The notes: generated from the sequence alone by a model not told the origin. A DNA stretch of 64,000 nt from Antribacter soli (GCF_021568775.1 NZ_JAKGSG010000007.1:1-64000), one strand, 5' to 3'. Numbered from the stretch's first letter, positions 37,240 through 45,520 are shown. Translations and numbers: made by a program.

Positions 37240-37347
37240 GTCGCCGGCGATCGTCAGGGTCGGGACCGATGACTCCCGGCCGCTGTCGCCGTCACAACCT
37301 CCGAGGCACGCGTGTGCCGGCTCGCCCGCGACCTGGAGGTACCTACG

Positions 37348-38214
37348 ATGACCGAGAAGAAGACCAGCACCCTCGCCGTGCCCGGCGCGGTCCTGACCTA
37401 CGACGTCCGCACCCCGGCCGCCGTCGGCGACGAGCCGCCGCTGTTCCTGGTCGGCTCGCCGATGTCAGCGGAGGGGTTCACCAGCCTGGCCGGCCACCTC
37501 GACGACCGCACGGTCGTCACGTACGACCCGCGCGGGGTGGAGCGCAGCACCGTCGACGCCGGCGCCGCCCCCGCCGGCCCCCACGACCACGCGGACGACC
37601 TGCACCGCCTCGCGGCAGAGGTTTCGCCTGGCGTGCCGGTGGACGTGTTCGCGACGAGCGGCGGCGCGGTCAACGCGCTGGCCTGGCTGGAGTCGCACCC
37701 GGAGGACGTGCGCACCCTCGTGGCGCACGAGCCGCCCCTCGCCGGCGCCCTCCCGGACGCCGAGCTCATGCGCGCCGCGATGGCAGACGTGCGCGACACC
37801 TACCTCGCCAAGGGCTGGGGTCACGCGATGGCGAAGTTCATCGCACTGTCCAGCCACGAAGGCCCACTGCCCGAGGACTACCTGTCGCGCCCCGCCCCCG
37901 ACCCGGCGATGTTCGGCATGCCGGCCGAGGACGACGGCTCGCGCGACGACCCGCTGCTCGCCGTGGCGATGGCGACCCTCCCGGCCCACGAGCCGGACTA
38001 CGACACGATCCGCAAGGCGCCCACGCGCGTCGTGCCGGCCGCGGGCGTGGAGTCGGCGGGTCAGATGGCGGCCCGCGCCACGGAGGGCGTGGCCACGATG
38101 CTCGGCGCCCCGCTCGAGATGTTCCCGAGCGACCACGCCGGCTTCCTCGGCGGCGAGTACGGCCAGACGGGTGACCCGGAGGCCTTCGCCGCCCGGCTGC
38201 GCGAGGTCCTATGA
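37348..38214 (+). CDS. Alpha/beta hydrolase
   Basis: A 288-aa alpha/beta hydrolase. The lid-less core has VTYDPRGVERS (oxyanion strand region), a nucleophile elbow FATSGGAVNALAW in which the usual G-x-S-x-G reads A-T-S-G-G, and a C-terminal SDHAGFLGGEY with the catalytic His. The acid is likely the Asp before it or in the VPAAGVESAG region, which is unusual. The ATG at 37348 is chosen because GGAGG lies nine bases upstream; an earlier ATG at 37312 has none. Typical annotation is alpha/beta hydrolase without known substrate. It converges with the oxidoreductase gene. Confidence 0.8.
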   Translation: MTEKKTSTLAVPGAVLTYDVRTPAAVGDEPPLFLVGSPMSAEGFTSLAGHLDDRTVVTYDPRGVERSTVDAGAAPAGPHDHADDLHRLAAEVSPGVPVDVFATSGGAVNALAWLESHPEDVRTLVAHEPPLAGALPDAELMRAAMADVRDTYLAKGWGHAMAKFIALSSHEGPLPEDYLSRPAPDPAMFGMPAEDDGSRDDPLLAVAMATLPAHEPDYDTIRKAPTRVVPAAGVESAGQMAARATEGVATMLGAPLEMFPSDHAGFLGGEYGQTGDPEAFAARLREVL

Positions 38215-38257
38215 CTCAAGGGGGGCGTCCTCCAGTACACCGCCATCACCCTGGTAC

Positions 38258-39364
38258 TCACGCTGACCCGCGCCCGGGGCGCACGGGGGCGTCCGACAGC
38301 GGGACAGGGGCCGGCCGGTCGCACGTGCTCTCGACGGTGACCAGCGTGCCGCTGTCGGCCGACGCGAGCAGCGCGGTCATGATGTCGAGCACGTGGTACG
38401 CGATATCGCCGTTCGCGCGCGCGGGGACTCCCGGCGGCGTGGTCGCGAGGTCGGCGACGCCGTACCCGCGAGCCGCATCCCGGTATCCGGCGCTGGGCGG
38501 CAGTGTCCGCCAGGCTCCACCGAGCTCGTGCAGCTGCACGTCGCCGTCGAACCGGTTGGGATCGGGGACGACGAGCGATCCCGTCAGGCCGTGTACCTCG
38601 ATCTCGGAGGCCCGGGTGGCGACCGAGTCGAAGCTCATCACGAGGGTCGAGAGCACGCCCGACTCGTGCCGCAGCACACCGGTCACATGCGTGTCGGCGT
38701 CGACCGGGATGACCGTCCCCTGGCGAGGCCCGGACCCGATCGTGCGCGTCGACCGGGTGTGGCTCGCGGCGCCGAGGACGGACACGACCGGGCCGAGAAG
38801 CGTGACGAGCGTGGTCACGTAGTACGGACCCATGTCCAGCAGCGGGCCCCCGCCCGGCTGGTAGTAGAAGTCGGGGTTCGGGTGCCAGCGCTCGGGGCCG
38901 GGATACATCATGGTCGCGGTCGCCGCGACCGGCTCCCCGATCGCGCCGTCGTCGATGGCCTTCCTGGCCGTCTGCACACCCGTCCCGAGCACGGTGTCCG
39001 GCGCGCATCCCACCCGGACGCCGGCCGCGCGGCCCGCCTCGAGCACGGTGCGGGCGTCCTCGAGCGTGGCCGCCAGCGGCTTCTCGCCGTACACGGCCTT
39101 ACCGGCGGCGATGGCCTGCAGAGCGATCTCGGCATGGGCGGCCGGAATCGTGAGGTTCAGGACGAGATCGACCTCGGGGTCCGTCGTCAGCTCGTCGACG
39201 GTCAGCGCGCGCACACCCTGCTCCGCGGCGACCGCTGCCGCGCGGGCCTCGTCGAGGTCGGCGACCGCGACGAGCCGCACGGCTTCGAGGCGCGCGAAGG
39301 TGGACAGGTACTGGCCCGAGATCGCGCCGACCCCGACGACTCCGACTCTCAGCGGCTGGCCCAC
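38258..39364 (-). CDS. Gfo/Idh/MocA family oxidoreductase (ThuB-like)
   Basis: A 368-aa NAD(P)-dependent sugar oxidoreductase. N-terminal Rossmann fold VGVVGVGAISGQYL and VAVADLDEARAAAV; the family signature AAGKAVYGEKPLAATLEDAR; and in the C-terminal domain MMYPGPERWHPNPDFYYQPG with GGGPLLDMGPYYVTTL, the motif carrying the catalytic Asp/His region. The GTG at 39364 is preferred: it has AGAGGGG upstream and overlaps the ThuA-like gene by 16 bases. ThuA-ThuB pairs oxidise trehalose-type disaccharides to 3-keto forms in rhizobia; a related glycoside role is likely here under the LacI protein. Confidence 0.88.
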   Translation of the reverse strand: MGQPLRVGVVGVGAISGQYLSTFARLEAVRLVAVADLDEARAAAVAAEQGVRALTVDELTTDPEVDLVLNLTIPAAHAEIALQAIAAGKAVYGEKPLAATLEDARTVLEAGRAAGVRVGCAPDTVLGTGVQTARKAIDDGAIGEPVAATATMMYPGPERWHPNPDFYYQPGGGPLLDMGPYYVTTLVTLLGPVVSVLGAASHTRSTRTIGSGPRQGTVIPVDADTHVTGVLRHESGVLSTLVMSFDSVATRASEIEVHGLTGSLVVPDPNRFDGDVQLHELGGAWRTLPPSAGYRDAARGYGVADLATTPPGVPARANGDIAYHVLDIMTALLASADSGTLVTVESTCDRPAPVPLSDAPVRPGRGSA

Positions 39365-40056
39365 AGGATGCCCCTCTCGATGATGGTCCGGACGTTCGGG
39401 TCGTCGACGACGGCGAGGTCGTGGCCCGGCGTCGAGACGAAGATCCGGCCCTGGCCCCACAGGCGGGTCCAGACGGCCGGGCACGTGATCGGCCGGTGCC
39501 ACGGGTCGAAGTCCCGGGCGGGGAGCGTCGTGGTCGCGAGCACGTCGTTGTAGTCGTCGGACAGCACCCAGTACTGCTCTGTCGTCAGCTCGAAGTCGGA
39601 GATCCCCGCGACGATCGGGTGGTCGGCCTTCTCTGGCACGATGTCGACCGTGTACCGCACGACGTAGTCGGTCCCGTCGCCCGGCAGCTCGTCGCGCGGA
39701 GCCTTCGCCGGATGGGTGGCGAACTGGCCGCCGATCAGCTGGAGGTAGTCCGAGCTGTTCCGGTAGGAGTCGGCGATGCCGCCGTGCCACCCCGCCAGGC
39801 CCATGCCGTTGCTGACGGCCGCGATCAGCCCGCGCAGCTCCTCGTCGGCGATCGTGGTCATCGTGTTGGTCTGCACGACGACGTCGACGCCGGCCAGGTA
39901 GTCGACGTCGGCGTAGACCGCCGTCGTGTCCTCGACCCGCACGGCGTACCCGTGCTCGGCCAGGAACGGGATGAACGAGTCCGTGGTCTCGACGGGCTGA
40001 TGCCCGGTCCAGCCCCCGCGCATGATCAGCGCGTGCTTCTTCTTCGAAGGTGTCAT
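39349..40056 (-). CDS. ThuA-like domain protein
   Basis: A 235-aa protein of the ThuA (trehalose utilisation) family, a class I glutamine amidotransferase-like fold. Visible motifs: ALIMRGGWTGHQPVETTDSF, VDVVVQTNTMTTIADEELRG, GMGLAGWHGGIADSYRNSSD, FATHP, and PITCPAVWTRLWGQGRIFVS. Start ATG at 40056 with GGGCAGG just upstream. Catalytic role of the family is not settled; it acts in the same pathway as the following Gfo/Idh protein, and their genes overlap here. A LacI operator lies 21-30 bases before the start. Confidence 0.88.
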   Translation of the reverse strand: MTPSKKKHALIMRGGWTGHQPVETTDSFIPFLAEHGYAVRVEDTTAVYADVDYLAGVDVVVQTNTMTTIADEELRGLIAAVSNGMGLAGWHGGIADSYRNSSDYLQLIGGQFATHPAKAPRDELPGDGTDYVVRYTVDIVPEKADHPIVAGISDFELTTEQYWVLSDDYNDVLATTTLPARDFDPWHRPITCPAVWTRLWGQGRIFVSTPGHDLAVVDDPNVRTIIERGILWASR

Positions 40057-40072
40057 CCTGCCCTTTGCTCCA

Positions 40073-40167
40073 AAAAGTTGCGCAACATCGGGACGCAAAT
40101 GGTGCCGAAGTCCTTTGATACACGACGTCAGCCCCGAGATCAAGAGCCCCAATGTTGCGCAACTTTT
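40073..40167. promoter_or_regulatory. Paired LacI operators between thuA-like and lacI genes
   Basis: The palindrome GTTGCGCAAC occurs at 40077-40086 and 40154-40163. The surrounding bases also match once the second is inverted (AAAAGTTGCGCAACAT(C/T)GGG), giving a 20-base site twice in opposite orientation. Centres are 77 bases apart. One faces the thuA-like start, the other lies in the expected -35 zone of lacI. DNA looping and autoregulation are plausible. Confidence 0.85.
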
Positions 40168-40189
40168 CCGAAGCGGATACCGTCCCCGT

Positions 40190-41209
40190 ATGCAGAACGC
40201 TCGCCGGACGACGCTCGCGGACGTGGCGAGGGCGGCCGGGACCACGGTGCCGACCGTCTCGAAGGTGCTGAGCGGCCGCTCCGACGTCTCGGCCGAGACC
40301 CGTTCGCGGATCATGGAGATCGTCGCGGAGCTCGGGTATCGCGGGCGGTCCGGCCGGGGTGCCGCGACGCACGGGGGGCAGTCCCCGTTCGTCGACCTCG
40401 TGCTCAGCGGGGTCGAGGGAACCTGGGCGAACCGCGCGCTCAGCGGCGTCGCGCACGCTGCCGAGGAGGCCGGCGTCGACGTCGTCGTCTCGGTGGCCCG
40501 GCCGCCCGACGATGCCTGGCTCACGAGGCTGGTCGCGCGGAGGCCGCGCGGCGCGGTGCTGGCGCTCGTCGACACCACGAGCGAACAGCTCGCGACGCTG
40601 GCCGCGGCGCGGGTGCCGATCGTGCTGCTCGATCCCGTGTCCCAGCCGCCGAGCACGGTCGCCAGCGTGGGCGCCGCCAACTGGGCCGGTGGCCGTGCGG
40701 CCGCGGAGCACCTGCTCTCGCTCGGCCACCGGCGCCTCGCCGTACTGGCGGGGCGGCGCACGCATCTCTACAGCCAGGCGCGTATCGACGGGTTCCGCTC
40801 GGCCGTCACGCAGGCAGGCCTCGAGCTCCCCGACCATCGGGTCGCGCACACCGACTGGAAGCGCGCGAGCGCCGCCGAGCAGGCCACCGAGCTGCTGCGG
40901 GCCGCGCCTGCGCCGACGGCGGTCTTCGCCTGCTCCGACACCATGGCGCTCGGCGTGTACGACGCCTCGGCCGCGCTGGGCCTCCGGATCCCCGACGATG
41001 TCAGCGTGGTGGGTTTCGACGACCTGCCCGAGGCGCAATGGGTCAGCCCCGCGCTCACCACCGTGCATCAGCCCATCGCGGAGATGGGCTCCTCGGCGCT
41101 CCGGATGCTCCTGCGGATCAGCGCCGATCCGGCGCGCGAGGCGCCGCGCGAAGAGCTCGCCACGTCGCTCGTCGTCCGCGGGTCGACGGCGGCTGTCGCC
41201 GGGGACTGA
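40190..41209 (+). CDS. LacI family transcriptional regulator
   Basis: A 339-aa repressor. The HTH is at residues 6-27 (RTTLADVARAAGTTVPTVSK), followed by the hinge helix VLSGRSDVSAETRSRIMEIV and a periplasmic-binding-like sensor domain with GGRAAAEHLLSLGHRRLAVL, FACSDTMALGVYDA and VSVVGFDDLPEA. The ATG at 40190 has TACCGT (40178-40183) six bases before it, so the mRNA is probably leaderless. It is divergent from the ThuA/Gfo pair and flanked by two copies of a palindromic site, so it should control these genes and itself. Its sugar effector is not known. Confidence 0.92.
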   Translation: MQNARRTTLADVARAAGTTVPTVSKVLSGRSDVSAETRSRIMEIVAELGYRGRSGRGAATHGGQSPFVDLVLSGVEGTWANRALSGVAHAAEEAGVDVVVSVARPPDDAWLTRLVARRPRGAVLALVDTTSEQLATLAAARVPIVLLDPVSQPPSTVASVGAANWAGGRAAAEHLLSLGHRRLAVLAGRRTHLYSQARIDGFRSAVTQAGLELPDHRVAHTDWKRASAAEQATELLRAAPAPTAVFACSDTMALGVYDASAALGLRIPDDVSVVGFDDLPEAQWVSPALTTVHQPIAEMGSSALRMLLRISADPAREAPREELATSLVVRGSTAAVAGD

Positions 41210-41257
41210 GCCGGGACGCGACCACCGCGTAGGGCCGGTCTTGGGGAGGGACGACGA

Positions 41258-41285
41258 AGGCCCCCGACCGTCAGGTCGAGGGCCT
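41258..41285. terminator. Terminator shared by lacI and tRNA-Lys
   Basis: AGGCCCCCGACC pairs with GGTCGAGGGCCT with one mismatch around a GTCA loop. It is 48 bases after the lacI stop and abuts the 3' end of the convergent tRNA-Lys. Confidence 0.7.
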
Positions 41286-41288
41286 CGC

Positions 41289-41364
<76 letters not shown>

Positions 41365-41417
41365 GTGCGACGGAAAGGTTACCAGGCTCGCGACCCCAAG
41401 GCGTCACCTTTCCGCAG

Positions 41418-41449
41418 ACGAGGTCCCCGACCGTGGCCGGGGACCTCGT
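41418..41449 (-). terminator. Terminator between the two tRNA-Lys genes
   Basis: ACGAGGTCCCCG (41418-41429) pairs perfectly with CGGGGACCTCGT (41438-41449) around an eight-base loop. It follows tRNA-Lys copy 2, so each tRNA probably has its own transcript. Confidence 0.75.
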
Positions 41450-41451
41450 GC

Positions 41452-41527
<76 letters not shown>

Positions 41528-41611
41528 GCAACGGAGAGCAACACTACCAGGACCGCTGGCGCCCGGTGGGACGCACTGCGAGCGGCGAGCCTGTGACCTG
41601 CACGACAACCG

Positions 41612-41962
41612 CTACAGGTACAGCCCCGTCGCCCCCTCCGGGGTCTCGTGCTCCGCCACGCCGTGCACGTCGCGCTCCCGCAGCAGCACGTAGTCGTGGC
41701 CGCCGAGCTCGACCTCGGCGCGGTCCTCCGGGTCGAACAGGACACGGTCCCCCACGGCGACCTGGCGCACGTGCTCACCGGCCGCGACGACCTTCGCCCA
41801 TCCGAGCCGCTTCGGCCCCACCGCGGTGGCGGGGATCACCAGTCCGGCGCCCGACTGACGCTCCGAGCTGTCGACCTCGGGCTCCACGAGCAGGCGGTCG
41901 TGCAGCATCCGGATCGGCAGGGTGCCGGCCGCGGCCGGCGTGTTCTTCACAGCGTTGCTCAC
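41612..41962 (-). CDS. GroES-like co-chaperonin family protein
   Basis: A 116-aa protein with the GroES beta-barrel pattern: PIRMLHDRLLVEPEVDSSER, AGLVIPATA, GWAKVVAAGEHVRQVAVGDRVLFDPEDRAEVELGGHDYVLLRERDV. It lacks the usual mobile-loop sequence between the first strands and has a C-terminal extension (HETPEGATGLYL). No groEL is adjacent. It belongs to the extra GroES-like proteins common in actinobacteria, whose partner is unknown. GTG start at 41962 with TAGCGT seven bases upstream, so probably leaderless. Divergent from bcp. Confidence 0.82.
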   Translation of the reverse strand: MSNAVKNTPAAAGTLPIRMLHDRLLVEPEVDSSERQSGAGLVIPATAVGPKRLGWAKVVAAGEHVRQVAVGDRVLFDPEDRAEVELGGHDYVLLRERDVHGVAEHETPEGATGLYL

Positions 41963-41969
41963 GCACCCA

Positions 41970-42027
41970 ACGCTACGTGACGGGCGACCTGGCCCTGGCT
42001 AGGCTCGGAGCGACCGATCCCAAGGAG
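41970..42027. promoter_or_regulatory. Divergent promoters of the GroES-like gene and bcp
   Basis: Minus-strand TAGCGT (41970-41975) ends seven bases before the GroES-like GTG. On the plus strand TAGGCT (42000-42005) lies 26 bases before the bcp start, with AAGGAG at 42022-42027, so bcp has a normal leader. Confidence 0.6.
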
Positions 42028-42031
42028 CACC

Positions 42032-42517
42032 GTGAGCACCCGCCTCGACGTCGGGGACAAGGCCCCCGACTTCACCCTCCCCACCCCTGACGGCTCGTCC
42101 GTCAGCCTGTCGCACCTGCGCACGACCGCCCCGAAGGGCGTCATCGTGTACTTCTACCCGGCGGCGAGCACGCCGGGCTGCACCAAGGAGGCGTGCGACT
42201 TCCGCGACTCCCTCGCGTCGCTGCAGGGCGCGGGCTACGCCGTCGTCGGGGTGTCCCCGGACCCCGTCGCGAAGCTCGCGAAGTTCGCCGACGAGGAAGG
42301 TCTCACCTTCCCGCTGGCCTCCGACGCCGACCATGGCGTCCTCGAGGCCTACGGCGCCTGGGGCGAGAAGCAGAACTACGGCCGCACGATCACGGGCGTC
42401 ATCCGCTCCACCGTGGTGGTCTCGCCGGAGGGGACCGTCGACGTCGCGCAGTACAACGTCAAGGCGACGGGCCACGTGGCGCGCCTGCGCAAGACCCTGG
42501 GGCTCGACGGCGACTGA
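42032..42517 (+). CDS. bcp: Thioredoxin-dependent peroxiredoxin Bcp
   Basis: A 161-aa atypical 2-Cys peroxiredoxin that reduces hydroperoxides with thioredoxin. The peroxidatic cysteine C50 lies in FYPAASTPGCTKEACDFRD; the resolving C55 is five residues on, as in Bcp/PrxQ. Further family marks are VVGVSPDPVAKLAKFADEEG, FPLASDADHGVLEAYGAWGE and GVIRSTVVVSPEG. Start GTG with AAGGAG at optimal spacing. A thioredoxin gene lies 900 bases downstream on the same strand but in a separate unit. Followed by a strong terminator. Confidence 0.95.
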   Translation: MSTRLDVGDKAPDFTLPTPDGSSVSLSHLRTTAPKGVIVYFYPAASTPGCTKEACDFRDSLASLQGAGYAVVGVSPDPVAKLAKFADEEGLTFPLASDADHGVLEAYGAWGEKQNYGRTITGVIRSTVVVSPEGTVDVAQYNVKATGHVARLRKTLGLDGD

Positions 42518-42539
42518 ACCAAGCCATGCCATCTGGTCA

Positions 42540-42574
42540 GGACGGGTCGCCTCCCACCGGGAGGCGACCCGTCC
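42540..42574 (+). terminator. Terminator of bcp
   Basis: A perfect 16-base stem: GGACGGGTCGCCTCCC (42540-42555) with GGGAGGCGACCCGTCC (42559-42574), loop ACC. No T-tract, as is common in GC-rich actinobacteria. It also borders the 3' end of tRNA-Leu. Confidence 0.85.
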
Positions 42575-42588
42575 GCCGTCGGGCACGG

Positions 42589-42670
42589 TGCGCGAGGCGG
42601 GACTCGAACCCGCACGTCCGAGGACACTGGAACCTAAATCCAGCGCGGCTGCCAATTACGCCACTCGCGC
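42589..42670 (-). tRNA. tRNA-Leu (anticodon TAG)
   Basis: An 82-base class II tRNA with acceptor GCGCGAG/CTCGCGC, anticodon stem CTGGA/TCCAG around TTTAGGT, a long variable arm (TGTCCTCGGACG) and T loop TTCGAGT. CCA is not encoded (CCG follows the discriminator A). Confidence 0.93.
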
Positions 42671-42699
42671 GCGGAGCCCAGTCTAGGGCGCCCCGACCG

Positions 42700-43269
42700 T
42701 CAGATCAGGCGGCCCACGTGGGCCATCGCCTGCTTGACCAGGGTGCCCTGACCGTTCGCCATCTCCGCCTGGACGGCGTCCGAGCACGCCTCCTCGGGGG
42801 TGAGCCACGCGAGGTCGAGCGCGTTCTGCTGCGGACGGCAGTCGCCGGTGACGGGCACGACGTACGCGAGCGAGACGGCGTGCTGGCGCGGGTCGTGGTA
42901 CGCCGTGATCCCGGGCGTCGGGAAGTACTCGGCCACGGTGAACGGCTGCGGCGACGGCGGGACCTGCGGCAGCGCGACGGGACCGAGGTCCTTCTCGATG
43001 TGCCGCAGGAGCGCGTCGCGGATGCGCTCGTGGTACATGACGCGACCGGACACGACGGCCCGCGTGATGACACCCTGCCCGTTGACCCGCAGGAGCAGAC
43101 CGACGGCGACGACGTCGCCCGACTCGTCCACCCGCACGGGGATCGCGTCCACGTACACGAGGGGTAGCTGCGCGCGGATCACCGCGAGGTCCTCGTCCGT
43201 CAGCCAGCCCGTGGCCTGCGTGGTGTCGCGGTAGAAGTCGTCCGCCGGGTAGTCCGCTGTGTCCGTCAC
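42700..43269 (-). CDS. DUF4916 (NUDIX-like) protein
   Basis: A 189-aa protein matching the actinobacterial DUF4916 family, a NUDIX-fold relative: TGWLTDEDLAVIRAQLPLVY, DAIPVRVDESGDVVAVGLLL, VSGRVMYHERIRDALLRHIE (the place of the Nudix box, but without a complete GX5EX7REUXEEXGU), and YVVPVTGDCRPQQNALDLAW. Hydrolase activity is therefore uncertain. The GTG at 43269 is chosen from homology to the N-terminus (TDTADYPADDFYRDT). A TACAAC sequence seven bases upstream is only a weak -10. It lies between tRNA-Leu and thioredoxin. Confidence 0.82.
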   Translation of the reverse strand: MTDTADYPADDFYRDTTQATGWLTDEDLAVIRAQLPLVYVDAIPVRVDESGDVVAVGLLLRVNGQGVITRAVVSGRVMYHERIRDALLRHIEKDLGPVALPQVPPSPQPFTVAEYFPTPGITAYHDPRQHAVSLAYVVPVTGDCRPQQNALDLAWLTPEEACSDAVQAEMANGQGTLVKQAMAHVGRLI

Positions 43270-43405
43270 GGGGTCCGTTGTACCAGGTCGTCGAGGTCCC
43301 GTCGTGCCGCGACCAGACCGGCACCGGACAAGACACCCCGAACAGCCCGGAATAGTCGCCCCGCCGCGGGTGCTGCATGGTAGGACACTACGGAGAGGAC
43401 ACGTC

Positions 43406-43786
43406 ATGGCAACTGTCGAGCTGACCGACGCCACATTCGAGAAGACCGTCACCGAGAACGACATCGTGCTCGTCGACTTCTGGGCGACGTGGTGCCCGCC
43501 GTGCCGCATGTTCGGCCCCGTGTTCGAGGCGTCGTCCGAGGCGAACCCGGACATCGTGCACGCCAAGATGGACACCGACGCCCAGCCGGGCGTCCCGACG
43601 GCTGCGCAGGTGACGTCGATCCCGACGCTCATGGCCTTCCGCGAGGGCATCCTCGTGTTCCGCCAGGCGGGCGCGCTGCCCGCACCGGCGCTGAAGCAGG
43701 TCGTCGAAGCGGTCAAGGGCCTCGACATGGACGAGGTGCGCGCTCAGCGCGACGCCGCCCTGAGCGGCGGCCCTACCTCGGCGTGA
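43406..43786 (+). CDS. Thioredoxin
   Basis: A 126-aa thioredoxin. Active site WCPPC (C30, C33) in VDFWATWCPPCRMFGPVFEA, with the cis-proline segment SIPTLMAFREG. The proline-proline dipeptide differs from classic CGPC and shifts redox potential; CPPC thioredoxins are common in actinobacteria. A C-terminal extension DMDEVRAQRDAALSGG adds about 15 residues. GGAGAGGA precedes the ATG at 43406. The 3' end overlaps the convergent ABC-F gene by 14 bases. Confidence 0.93.
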   Translation: MATVELTDATFEKTVTENDIVLVDFWATWCPPCRMFGPVFEASSEANPDIVHAKMDTDAQPGVPTAAQVTSIPTLMAFREGILVFRQAGALPAPALKQVVEAVKGLDMDEVRAQRDAALSGGPTSA

Positions 43787-45443
43787 GGTCCAGGACCGGC
43801 CAGTCGGAGAGGTCGTCGCGCATCCGCCGGTCGTGGGTCGCGACGACCACCGCGGCCGGGGTGACCTGCAAGGCCCGCGTGAGCTCGTCGACGAGGTCGA
43901 TCGACAGGTGGTTGGTCGGCTCGTCGAGGAGCAGCACGTGCGGAGCGTGCAGCAGCGCGCGCGCCAGCTCGAACCGGCGCCGCTGACCCACCGACAGCTC
44001 CCCCAGGGGGCGGTCGAGGTCCTCCTCGGACAGCAGCCCCAGGAACGCCACGGGAACCAGGTGGTCCGGGTCGAGCGCGCCAGCGGCGAGCAGCGCGAGC
44101 GCCTCGTCCCCGTAGGTCTCGAAGCCGGTCCGACGGCGGGCCTGGCCCGTCAGCCGCATGCTCTCCTGGCCCACGACGCCGATCCGCACGCCCGACGGGA
44201 CGCTGCGCGTCCCCCGCGTGAGGGGCAGCGTCCCGGCGAGCGCCGCGAGCAGCGTGGACTTACCGGTCCCGTTGGGTCCCGTGACGAGCAGCCGACCCGA
44301 CGCCGGGATCGCGACCCGGGTCCCCGGCAGGTCGAGGCGGACGCTTGGCACACTATTCTCGTCGTCGCCGTCCGGCGCGACCGGCGCGACCACCCGCGGG
44401 CTGCGCACCTCCACGACCGGCTCCCCCGGGTCCCATCCCGGGGAGAGGGCGGGCAGGTCCGGGAAAGCGAGCTCGACCGGCGGGACGGGAACCTCGATCG
44501 CCTCCGCCTCCAGCCTCTGGATCAGGCGGTCGGCCGCCTTCACGTGGATCCGGGCGCGGGTGGCGCGGCGGTGCTTCTGCGACCCCTTCTCGGGGCGCCA
44601 CTCGTCCGACAGCCCCTCGTAGGACGCGTCCAGCCGCTCCGCGAGCGCCACCGCCCGCTTGCGCTCGGCGCGGTAGCGCTGCCGCCAGCGGTGCAGCGAC
44701 TGGCTCTTCGCGAACCGGTAGGAGTGGTACCCCGGCTGGCCGTACAGCACGGGCCTGCCGTCCCACGACGGGTCGAGGTCGAGGATGGCCGTGGCGACGT
44801 CGTCGAGGAGCTCGCGGTCGTGGGTGACGACGACGACGCCGCCCTGCCAGGCGACGAGCTCGCCGGTGAGGAACTCGATCGCGGAGTCGTCGAGGTGGTT
44901 GGTGGGCTCGTCGAGGAGCAGCAGGTCGGACCGCTCGGCGAGCCGGCACGCGAGCCGCGCGCGGTACCGCTGCCCGACGCTGAGCGTGGCGAGGTCGCGT
45001 GACAGGTCGCGAGGCGCGCCGAGCCGCGTGAGCGCGACGTCGACCCTCCGGTCGGCGTCCCAGACCGCGAGGTGCTCGGCAGCGGCGAGGGTGCGCTCCA
45101 GCTCGCGCAGGTCCCCGGAGTCGTGGTCGAACGCGGTGGCCGCGGCCTCCAGCGCCGCGGCGGCGCGACGCAGCCCGTCGAGCGTGCTCCGGACGAGGTC
45201 ACCGACCGTCTCGCCCGCCGCGGGGTGCAGCTCCTGCTCGACGAGGGCCACGGTGCCCTGCCGGCGCACCTCGCCGGACCTCGGCGCCAGCTCTCCGGCC
45301 AGCAGGTGCAGGAACGTCGACTTGCCCGACCCGTTCTCCCCCACCACGCCGAGCCGGGTCCCGTCCGCCACGCTCACGCTCACCCCGGCGAGGACGGGCC
45401 GCCCCGGGTAGGCGAAGGCGAGGTCCTGGGCGACGAGATGCAT
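43773..45443 (-). CDS. ABC-F family ATP-binding protein
   Basis: A 556-aa soluble protein with two ABC domains and no membrane segments. First Walker A GENGSGKS at 35-42, signature LSVGQRYRARLACRLAER, Walker B LLLLDEPTNHLD. The second domain has GPNGTGKST, LSVGQRRRFELARALL and VLLLDEPTNHLS. The linker (about 235-330) is long, basic and helical with WRQRYRAERKRAVALAERLD, as in ribosome-protecting ABC-F proteins, including antibiotic-resistance types. Both signatures read LSVGQ rather than LSGGE. Leaderless ATG start: TAGGGT is six bases upstream. A role in ribosome protection is likely but the antibiotic or stress is unknown. Confidence 0.88.
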   Translation of the reverse strand: MHLVAQDLAFAYPGRPVLAGVSVSVADGTRLGVVGENGSGKSTFLHLLAGELAPRSGEVRRQGTVALVEQELHPAAGETVGDLVRSTLDGLRRAAAALEAAATAFDHDSGDLRELERTLAAAEHLAVWDADRRVDVALTRLGAPRDLSRDLATLSVGQRYRARLACRLAERSDLLLLDEPTNHLDDSAIEFLTGELVAWQGGVVVVTHDRELLDDVATAILDLDPSWDGRPVLYGQPGYHSYRFAKSQSLHRWRQRYRAERKRAVALAERLDASYEGLSDEWRPEKGSQKHRRATRARIHVKAADRLIQRLEAEAIEVPVPPVELAFPDLPALSPGWDPGEPVVEVRSPRVVAPVAPDGDDENSVPSVRLDLPGTRVAIPASGRLLVTGPNGTGKSTLLAALAGTLPLTRGTRSVPSGVRIGVVGQESMRLTGQARRRTGFETYGDEALALLAAGALDPDHLVPVAFLGLLSEEDLDRPLGELSVGQRRRFELARALLHAPHVLLLDEPTNHLSIDLVDELTRALQVTPAAVVVATHDRRMRDDLSDWPVLDLTPR

Positions 45444-45449
45444 GCGTCA

Positions 45450-45455
45450 ACCCTA
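45450..45455 (-). promoter_or_regulatory. Leaderless promoter -10 box of the ABC-F gene
   Basis: TAGGGT on the minus strand ends six bases before the ATG. The expected -35 zone falls inside the long palindrome at 45462-45507. Confidence 0.6.
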
Positions 45456-45461
45456 CGGAAC

Positions 45462-45507
45462 ATGCCGAGGTAGTGGGTCCGTCCGGACGGACCCACTACC
45501 TCGGCAT
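45462..45507. repeat. Perfect 46-bp palindrome
   Basis: Arms 45462-45484 and 45485-45507 are perfect 23-base inverted complements with no spacer. The core CCGAGGTAGT...ACTACCTCGG recurs in the hairpin at 62046-62087. It sits between the protease stop (45521) and the ABC-F promoter and could end protease transcription, but is much longer and more exact than a normal terminator. Confidence 0.9.
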
Positions 45508-45520
45508 CAGCACGGAGGGG

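Noticed and set aside
43773-45443. Drug exporter ATPase
   Set aside because: Two ABC domains in one chain with an ABC-F linker and no membrane protein gene nearby; ABC-F proteins act on the ribosome.
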